From Auriscalpium vulgare (lineage: Eukaryota; Basidiomycota; Agaricomycetes; Russulales; Auriscalpiaceae): 64,000 bases of DNA. Where the stretch lies: contig JAHBBC010000009.1 of the NCBI GenBank assembly GCA_019915015.1, forward strand, positions 744,001 to 808,000, read 5' to 3'. Position 1 is the stretch's first letter. Each line of letters starts with the position of its first letter. The notes below the pieces were generated by a model that was given only the letters and a program-made list of their open reading frames with translations, ran no database searches and had not been told where the DNA came from. Shown one piece after another: positions 57,376 through 64,000 of this stretch. The translations under genes were made by a program, and so were the position numbers.

Positions 57376-58254
57376 AGGATTTGTTGGAGGACCAGGAGGA
57401 GGTAGGGCTGGTCGTGGGGTTCGAGCCCGATAAGCCTGATACTCTTAGAATGGAATCCCTGGTGTACCTCGAATCCTCGCCTACAATCGAAGATGTGCAG
57501 TCAGCTTATTTGTCAGTGTGCGACCTACCGGAGGAATACGCGGGAGTGTTCGCGAAGCGAGCGGAAGAAGGAGAGGAAGAGGAGGAACGAGCAAGAGCAG
57601 GGACGTTTATTTGGACGGCGGCAGACTGGGGAGACGGCGAGAGTGGGAGAGAAAGAGAGGAGGAAACGGACAGAGGTGAGCTACAGCCGACCGCGATGCA
57701 GCGCGAAGTCTTTGCGGCCACGAAGAAGCGTTACAAGCCAGCACACCTCAAGGTAAAGCCCATTCGTACGGACCTGCCGGAGCACTTCCGGATCCTCAGA
57801 GAGATCAGAGGGGACCCCCTGGCGGATATGCCGCCGCTCCCAGAGAAGCCACCGGACTTCGTACCCACGGGAAGGTACACCGCGGAACGTCGCGAACAAT
57901 TTGACCGAGTCCACGACGGAGATTTCCTATGGCCGGAAGAAAGGAAGCTCATGCATGCGTTTATGTGCGCACAAAACGAGGCATTTGCCTGGGACGACTC
58001 GGAGCGGGGGCGCTTTCGAGAAGACTTCTTCCCCCCCGTCACAATACCAGTAGTTCCGCATCGGCCGTGGGTTCAGCGAAATATTCCGATTCCGCCAGGG
58101 ATATACGACAAGGTCATGGCGCTCATCAAGACCAAGATCGCCGCGGGAGTCTACGAGGACTCAAACTCGTCGTACCGCTCTAGGTGGTTCTGTGTGGTTA
58201 AGAAGGACGGGACCAGCCTCCGTATAGTCCATAGTCTGGAACCCCTGAATGCGG
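57367..58254 (+). pseudogene. Pol N-terminal fragment, truncated in reverse transcriptase (copy A)
   Basis: The -1 frame reads RLEDLLEDQEEVGLVVGFEP, a charged linker, then RT-approach and fingers motifs: RPWVQRNIPIPPGIYDKVM and SSYRSRWFCVVKKDGTSLRIV, HSLEPLNAV. Homology to RT stops at about 58254, where LTR-like sequence begins. The palm (YVDD-type), RNase H and integrase domains are absent, so this copy cannot encode a working Pol. Confidence 0.85.
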
Positions 58255-58317
58255 TGATACGCCTGATTCCCCGTCGAGCGGGGATTCCACCGCGACTTTT
58301 CGGTTTTTCATTTCGAA

Positions 58318-58339
58318 CCAAAGTCACGTGACTTTGGTC
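58318..58339. promoter_or_regulatory. 22-bp perfect palindrome with CACGTG core
   Basis: CCAAAGTCACGTGACTTTGG, extended by A and T. The core GTCACGTGAC matches the Cbf1/CDEI-type bHLH site (RTCACRTG) in both directions. Confidence 0.75.
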
Positions 58340-58379
58340 TCCGGACCGTCGTTTCCGCCGTTTCGGCACAGCCACTTCG

Positions 58380-58420
58380 GAAAGTTCCGAAGTCACGTGA
58401 CTTCGGCTCCGAACTTTCCA
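58380..58420. promoter_or_regulatory. Second CACGTG palindrome within a larger hairpin
   Basis: CCGAAGTCACGTGACTTCGG at 58388-58407 is a perfect 20-bp palindrome. The flanks GGAAAGTT and AACTTTCC extend the pairing after a short asymmetric bulge. Confidence 0.75.
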
Positions 58421-59239
58421 GCGCTTCGGCCTCGTTTCCAGTCATCCCGAGGCGCCCGCACGTGGTTCGGTCGAGACCTTTCGGCCCATCAGCAGCAGAC
58501 ACGCCACAAAGTCGCTGCCGGACCAAGATCAGTGTAGTGAAACGCCCCGTGAGCGTATCTCCGAGATAACCGGCTGTCACCCGGTACTTCCCTGTCCGAT
58601 TCTCCCCCTCACTTATAGCGTTCCCGATTGATCCCTTCTATCGTCCCGACCTTTCCGAGCCGAGGCGAACCGAGCCCGAAGCCATGGCTACCTTCCCAGC
58701 CACTTCGGAAGATCGTCCGCCACTCGCTGCGACTTCGGCTCGCGGGTATACGTTTGGCGCGCCTTGTACCGCTGAGGCGCGTCTCCACAATATCGTTCGT
58801 ACTTCATCCTTCTGTATATCACATCGTAGCGACAGCGCTGATCGTTTGTCTGGTATCCATCGTTCTCGTTCCCCATAAGAGCTTCCTCTCGCTACATATG
58901 CTCGTTCCGACCCACCTCGACTTGCGACACATGATCTTTATCCACTTCGCTCGTGTTTCGTCTCTGTACGCACCTACCTATGTTCGTTTCCGTACGATAC
59001 GGTCTCGCACTCGTTGTAGCTTAAATACGACTCGATAGCACACCGAATAACAAGTTACTTTCCCCCCCATAGTCAGCATCTCGAAAGAGACGTTGCAAAC
59101 CGCCCGCATCGACAGCTCTTACTGTCGTTGTACCCCTCGTCCTCCTTATCGCCCGTAACCTCACTTTCGACTACGCCGCACGCCGCAATACGCTCGCCTT
59201 CGACTTCGCTTTCGACCTTCGCCTTTCGCACCACGTACC

Positions 59240-59360
59240 CCAACCTCGCTTTACGAACCTCGCTTTCCGAACCTCGCCTTCCGAACCTCGTCTTCCGAAC
59301 CTCGTCTCCCGAACCTCGCCTCTCGAACATCGACGACCGAACCTCGCCTCTCGAACACCG
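59240..59360. repeat. 15-bp minisatellite in LTR-like block
   Basis: Seven or eight imperfect units of the form CGAACCTCGCCTTCC in tandem. Confidence 0.85.
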
Positions 59361-60530
59361 CCATCGACAGACCTTCATCCACTTTGATATCACCTTCGAG
59401 GCCTCCTCAAGTTCAGGCCCACGACGAACGCGTTCCCCATTACACATAACTTCGTCCTCAATCCGAAGTTGTCCGAAGTCACCCAACTACCCATCGCACC
59501 GATCAACGTATAAAGCCGAACTTCGTGTTACGTCGATCTCTCTCTCCCTCCCTCCATCGTCATTCCGCGTTCCTCCGCGTCCAACTTCGGAGCTCGCTCG
59601 TCGCGACTTCGTTTGTTCGTCACTTCGGTGACTCGTACGCTCACTCCTTCTCGTCTCCTGGTCCGGCGCACACGCCGAACCCTCATTCCGATCCGAATCC
59701 TCGTTACGACCACGATCCACGTATCGGTGGAGTCACTTCGCGAACCTTTGGGAACGTGACGACTCGCTCGCACAACAACGCGGTGATAGGTTCAGGCCGC
59801 GGGCAAGCGTGTAGCGAGACGTCGCGAGACGGGGAAGCAGCATGCGAGGCGCAGGGTCGCGGGAGCGGGGGTGATGGGAACGTGGTCCGGCGACCCAGGA
59901 GCAACCGGGACTGGCGACGGAACGGATCACCGGAACGGGCTAGATCGGGAGGGCTTAGCGACGTAGGTAGAGCCACTACTTAGGGAGCTGCGCGAGACGT
60001 AGCAACCCAATCAACCTGTGGGCGGCGCAAGCCACCCACACCCTTTACCTCACAGAAACTGTAGCCTGAGGCGCTACCAGACTTAGGAAGGAAGGACCCC
60101 ACCGATGTGGGAACAGGTAGGCAGGCGGACAGGCAAGAGGGGGTGCGACGGCCCATAGGCGGACGCTTCGCACACGGGTGCGAAGCACTCGGAGGAGGAT
60201 CCCGTAGAGGGCATCCCCAGGCAGGTGAGTGTTTAGTTTGGTGTTTAGGCGGTAGGAGGTGGCCCCGCACGACCGCGGGGAGGGCACGAAGCGCGACAGC
60301 GACACGAACACCTTCCCCCCTCGGCAAGACTAGTCACCCGGACTGGATCGCGACGTATAGGAGGCAGTGTTGGTGGTTGTTGTCCTGTGAGGCACTCGCC
60401 GCACGCCCCGCTAGGGTCCGTCCCGGGTGATAGCGTATCATTTTGGAGCCCACCGCGAGGGGTATGGTGATGACGATCGTGTTCGAGCTTTAAAATCAGC
60501 CTCGTAGACGGCACCCGGTCGCTGATCAAC

Positions 60531-63500
60531 ATGGCGCCGAAACCCAAGATAGCCCACCTCCCAACGCGAACACAGCCGCAGAGGACCACGAGGGCGGACG
60601 CTCGCAATACGTCGCGACAGGCGGCCATAGAGGCAGAAATCGAGGAACCACAAGACGAACAGGGGGAAGTCTCATCGCTATCAAGCCTGCCATCAGAAGA
60701 AGAGGATCCGCATGGACCGACCCTCAGTAGGGAGATCCGACGCGCCGGAGAGGACCCTAGGTCCCTGATCACAGGAGGGGATCGCGTCACGATCGAGGGA
60801 CTAGAAGGTTTGCTTCTGAATTCTGATGGTGGCGATAGCGACCATCACACACGGCATGATCCGGAAGGGGAATGCTCGAGGAACGAACGGGTCAGTCCGG
60901 GATGGGGACGGGCCGTTTCCTTACAAGATAGGACTTCGCGAAACGTCGCGGAAGCTAGCAACAATCCCCAAGAAGCGCCATCAAGCCGTTCGAACCCCAG
61001 CAACCCAAAGTCGCCAACACAGTCAGGAATGAGTACACAGCAACAAGGAACAGGAACGGGTGGAGGAGGCGGCGGCGGAGGCGGAGGCGGTGGAGGAGGG
61101 GGAGGCGGCGGACAACAGGCAATACCGCCTCAGCCCAACGTCGCGCCAGTCGCAATGCCTACCCGCGGGGACCGCAACGCACCGTCTTTCAATCAGAAGG
61201 CCCGCGAGTTACCGCGTTACTTCGACGAGCTGAACCATCTCTTTGCCCGGGCTCAACTAGCGGATGATACGGCGAAGAAGGGCCATGCAGTGCGTTACCT
61301 AGACGTCGCGACGGCTGAGGAGTGGGAAGCGAGGCCGGAGTTTAAGGATCCCACCAAGACCTACCAAGACTTTCAGGACGCCATTGTTAAACTGTACCCG
61401 GGAGCCGATGAGGACCGCAAGTATACCATCGCGGACATGGACGCGCTCGTAGGCAGTCGGTACCGTCTGGGCATTGCGTCCGGCGGCGAGCTCAGCGAAT
61501 TCTATCGGCAGTTCTTCGCGATCACCGACTTCCTGGTTAAGAAAAGCAGGATCTCGACCCGTGAGCGCGATATCGCGTTCCTTCGCGCTTTCCAGGACAG
61601 CCTCATGAACAGGGTGGCGACGAGACTGCAGATCAAATTGCCGGACCACGATAAAGAAACACCGTACCCCATGGCCGACGTGCTAGAGGCAGGAGAGTAC
61701 GAGCTGAGGGGCACTCCCTCAATCGTACCAGCGGTCAGCGCAGGACCGGCAGTGGCGGTTGCAACGACGGAGCCTGTAATCAAAATAGAACAGTTTCAAG
61801 AAGCAATCAAAGCCGCGGTTGCCGAACAGTTCGCGCGGATGCTCGTCAACCAGGGGAACGGCGGAGGTCAGAGGGGTTATGGGGGTACCTCGGGAACTCA
61901 ACAGCCGCGCGCCACGCAAGGAAATCAAGGCGGACAGGGAGGGCCGTCAGGATGCCTTTTCTGCGGCCAAACGGGGCACTTCGTCAGGGAATGTATGGTG
62001 GTCCAGGACTACATCGCGACGGGTCGCGTATCTAGGGACCACAACAACCGGGTCGTTCTGAAGGGTGGAGGGCTTATCCCGCTAGGAGAAGGCCCGCTGA
62101 AGCAGCGTGTGGATGCGTACTACGCCGGGAATCAACACGGACAGTCAGAAGCCATGATGCTGACGACGATGGACTACGAGCCAGTGCCGGCCAAAGTGCA
62201 GACGGTCGCCGGCCTAATCCAACTGACGCCGCAATTGACCGACGAAGACAGAATGACGGAGCTCCAGCAGGAGATGGCAGTGCTCCTGACGGCCCGAGCG
62301 GAAAGGCAAGCTCAGAAGGAACGCCGGCAGGCCGCACTGGACGCGGGCGAGTTTCCCCAGGCAATAGGGCTGCTGCCTGGCGAGCGCGAAAGGTCGCGAC
62401 GAGTTCCAGAGGTGGTCATTCCGAAGAGGAAGCCGTTTACGCAAGCCAAGAAGCAGGTTTCCTTCGAGCCGGAGGCCGTCGACCGACCAGGGGAGACTGG
62501 GGATAGCGCAGACAAACCAAGGCAGGCCGACGAAGACACCACAGCGGGTGAGGAGCCGTTAACACCTCCGATCCACCCTTTCGCGAAGGTGCCCGACGCG
62601 ACGTACGTAGGGCCGGCAAGTTACCAACGAAGCGCGGGGCAGCGCAAGGCGGACCCAGCATACAATAAGGTCGCCCCGGTCCGCGACCCCGTAATAGCAA
62701 GTAAGGTTTATGAGAGGGCCATGAATGCGGAGGTCACCTTGACACAGAGGGAGCTCATGTCCATTGCCCCGGAAGTACGCGCTCAAGTTCGCAACGTGGT
62801 GACCCCTAAGCGGGTCCCAAACGAGGCAAGAGTACCAGTAGTCCAGGCGATGGTGGAAAGCGAACCAGAGCTCTTTCCGTTCGACTTCGACCAGGACGAA
62901 GGGGAAGGAGAGGACGAGAAGGTGGTGAGGGGATTCGCGGACCATATGCCCGAAACCTTTCTGCAAGCCCTGGGACACCAGCCAACGGAGTTGCCCGAGG
63001 GGACGCGTGTAGGAGAAGTCATTGTGGAGGTTCTGATGGGAGATCTAGGAGAAGCAGGAGAAGGGGAACCAGACCCTGAGCCGTTGGAAGTCGCCAAGGA
63101 ATCGCTGGCCCTCCGTTCGATCTTGCCACTAGTCGACAACCAAGCGCACATCGAGGCAGTCGTGGATCCCGGGTCGCAGATTATTTCCATGTCCGAGGAC
63201 GTATGCCATTACCTCGGGCTGCATTACGATCCGAACGTTCGCTTGGATATGATATCGGCCAACAAAAGTCGCGATAGGTCGCTAGGCCTGGCTAGAAACG
63301 TCCCGATGAAGATTGGGGGTATAACGCTATACGTACAGGTGCATATCATCCGCAACCCGGCGTACGACATGCTCCTGGGGAGGCCCTTTGACGTTCTCAC
63401 GGGAAGTACCGTGCAAAACTTTGCAGACGAGAGGCAGACAATCACGATCACGGACCCAAACACGGGAGTCATGGCGTCAATCCCCACTATTCCACGCGGC

Positions 63501-63554
63501 CGCAAGCGCATCTCGCGAACCCAGAAGCAGGGGGTGGAGGGTTTTCGCGACTAG
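60531..63554 (+). CDS. Gag-protease polyprotein of Ty3/gypsy element (copy B), 1007 aa
   Basis: Same architecture as the copy A protein (capsid, CCHC knuckle, DPGS protease). Only two amino-acid differences are evident to me: Q to P in the segment after SADK, and I to V in DATY(I/V)GPAS. The remaining nucleotide changes in the frame are silent, which suggests that purifying selection acted until recently. Confidence 0.9.
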   Translation: MAPKPKIAHLPTRTQPQRTTRADARNTSRQAAIEAEIEEPQDEQGEVSSLSSLPSEEEDPHGPTLSREIRRAGEDPRSLITGGDRVTIEGLEGLLLNSDGGDSDHHTRHDPEGECSRNERVSPGWGRAVSLQDRTSRNVAEASNNPQEAPSSRSNPSNPKSPTQSGMSTQQQGTGTGGGGGGGGGGGGGGGGGGQQAIPPQPNVAPVAMPTRGDRNAPSFNQKARELPRYFDELNHLFARAQLADDTAKKGHAVRYLDVATAEEWEARPEFKDPTKTYQDFQDAIVKLYPGADEDRKYTIADMDALVGSRYRLGIASGGELSEFYRQFFAITDFLVKKSRISTRERDIAFLRAFQDSLMNRVATRLQIKLPDHDKETPYPMADVLEAGEYELRGTPSIVPAVSAGPAVAVATTEPVIKIEQFQEAIKAAVAEQFARMLVNQGNGGGQRGYGGTSGTQQPRATQGNQGGQGGPSGCLFCGQTGHFVRECMVVQDYIATGRVSRDHNNRVVLKGGGLIPLGEGPLKQRVDAYYAGNQHGQSEAMMLTTMDYEPVPAKVQTVAGLIQLTPQLTDEDRMTELQQEMAVLLTARAERQAQKERRQAALDAGEFPQAIGLLPGERERSRRVPEVVIPKRKPFTQAKKQVSFEPEAVDRPGETGDSADKPRQADEDTTAGEEPLTPPIHPFAKVPDATYVGPASYQRSAGQRKADPAYNKVAPVRDPVIASKVYERAMNAEVTLTQRELMSIAPEVRAQVRNVVTPKRVPNEARVPVVQAMVESEPELFPFDFDQDEGEGEDEKVVRGFADHMPETFLQALGHQPTELPEGTRVGEVIVEVLMGDLGEAGEGEPDPEPLEVAKESLALRSILPLVDNQAHIEAVVDPGSQIISMSEDVCHYLGLHYDPNVRLDMISANKSRDRSLGLARNVPMKIGGITLYVQVHIIRNPAYDMLLGRPFDVLTGSTVQNFADERQTITITDPNTGVMASIPTIPRGRKRISRTQKQGVEGFRD
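63539..63545 (+). promoter_or_regulatory. Putative -1 frameshift heptamer (copy B)
   Basis: Same GGGTTTT heptamer in the same frame relation to the gag TAG as in copy A. Confidence 0.65.
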
Positions 63555-64000
63555 AGGATTTGTTGGAGGACCAGGAGGAGGTAGGGCTGGTCGTGGGGTT
63601 CGAGCCCGATAAGCCTGATACTCTTAGAATGGAATCCCTGGTGTACCTCGAATCCTCGCCTACAATCGAAGATGTGCAGTCAGCTTATTTGTCAGTGTGC
63701 GACCTACCGGAGGAATACGCGGGAGTGTTCGCGAAGCGAGCGGAAGAAGGAGAGGAAGAGGAGGAACGAGCAAGAGCAGGGACGTTTATTTGGACGGCGG
63801 CAGACTGGGGAGACGGCGAGAGTGGGAGAGAAAGAGAGGAGGAAACGGACAGAGGTGAGCTACAGCCGACCGCGATGCAGCGCGAAGTCTTTGCGGCCAC
63901 GAAGAAGCGTTACAAGCCAGCACACCTCAAGGTAAAGCCCATTCGTACGGACCTGCCGGAGCACTTCCGGATCCTCAGAGAGATCAGAGGGGACCCCCTG
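63546..64000 (+). CDS. Pol, N-terminal part (copy B, partial at window edge)
   Basis: Frame -1 to gag, starting after the heptamer and open to base 64000. It encodes the charged linker and the segment YKPAHLKVKPIRTDLPEHF. The reverse transcriptase, RNase H and integrase domains would lie beyond the window. Confidence 0.75.

Larger units (their letters stand above)
53605..58254 (+). mobile_element. Ty3/gypsy LTR retrotransposon, internal region copy A (truncated)
   Basis: The first base of homology with copy B is at TGATAGGTTC (53605). It contains a 0.75-kb leader, gag-protease (54352-57375) and the start of pol (to 58254), ending abruptly in the fingers of reverse transcriptase. There is no recognisable LTR at its left edge, which abuts the transposase gene directly. 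Compared with copy B (59784-64000) I count about 15 substitutions in 4,217 aligned bases. Confidence 0.88.
58255..59783 (+). repeat. LTR-like block between copies A and B
   Basis: The block starts TGATACGCCT and is followed by the internal region of copy B; CA near 59776-59777 could be the LTR end (TG...CA). It is non-coding, carries two CACGTG palindromes close to the left end, a TTAAATA box near 59020, and a 15-bp minisatellite. The 9-mer GCGGTGATA occurs at both edges (58251-58259 and 59780-59788). The likeliest reading is the 5' LTR of copy B, which would then be nested inside the reverse-transcriptase region of copy A. The second LTR is not in the window, so this is not proven. Confidence 0.6.
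59784..64000 (+). mobile_element. Ty3/gypsy LTR retrotransposon, internal region copy B (runs off window)
   Basis: Collinear with copy A at a constant offset of 6,179 bp and about 99.6% identical over the 4,217 bp visible. The gag frame is intact, and pol is open to the window edge. It may be a complete and recently active element. Confidence 0.9.

Overview
The window is nuclear DNA from a filamentous basidiomycete, most likely a polypore-type agaricomycete. The evidence is: many genes split by 45-80 nt GT-AG introns, high GC, F-box and 'MGQYW' family proteins, basidiomycete-style P450, MFS and UstYa/DUF3328 genes, an intron-bearing nuclear tRNA-His, and Ty3/gypsy and Tc1-mariner type transposons. 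The assignment rests on recalled family features and was not tested by a search.

Region 1 (1-23 kb) is mostly ordinary housekeeping sequence. It holds a partial F-box gene, tRNA-His(GUG), a Ser/Arg-rich unknown, a secreted class 3 lipase with eight exons, a Cdc4/Fbw7-like F-box/WD40 protein divergent from a ZNF511-like zinc-finger protein, a pair of 'MGQ(Y/L)W' F-box-like paralogues, squalene monooxygenase (ERG1), a Pro/Ser-rich unknown, RNA polymerase I subunit RPA12, and an F-box pseudogene broken by a 1-nt deletion and a TGA stop.

Region 2 (23-47 kb) looks like a specialised-metabolism island that has been duplicated and rearranged. It contains two cytochrome P450s, three MFS transporters, a seven-helix membrane protein, an alpha/beta hydrolase ending in the PTS1-like tripeptide ARL, and a UstYa-family (DUF3328) oxidase with both HxxHC motifs. 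Beside the oxidase is a 58-residue secreted peptide with KR and RR Kex2-type sites. A divergent exon that looks like the N-terminus of a second UstYa-type protein is split by a 1.94-kb terminal-inverted-repeat element with an 8-bp target duplication. An inverted duplication of about 0.85 kb lies upstream of one P450 and one MFS gene. Relics of a P450 and an MFS gene lie near the intact MFS and P450, as if a P450/MFS cassette had been copied and then trimmed. UstYa plus Kex2-type peptide is the best candidate for an undescribed system: a possible basidiomycete ribosomal-peptide (dikaritin-like) locus.

Region 3 (48-64 kb) is transposon-rich. It has a decaying DUF6534-like membrane-protein gene, a 946-bp hAT-like non-autonomous element with an 8-bp target duplication, a lineage-specific protein with a SAM-like C-terminus, a Tc1/mariner/IS630-type transposase interrupted at its 5' end, and two Ty3/gypsy internal regions about 99.6% identical, separated by a 1.5-kb LTR-like block. 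Gag-protease and pol are in different frames, joined by a GGGTTTT heptamer that suits -1 programmed frameshifting. The LTR-like block carries two palindromic CACGTG boxes.
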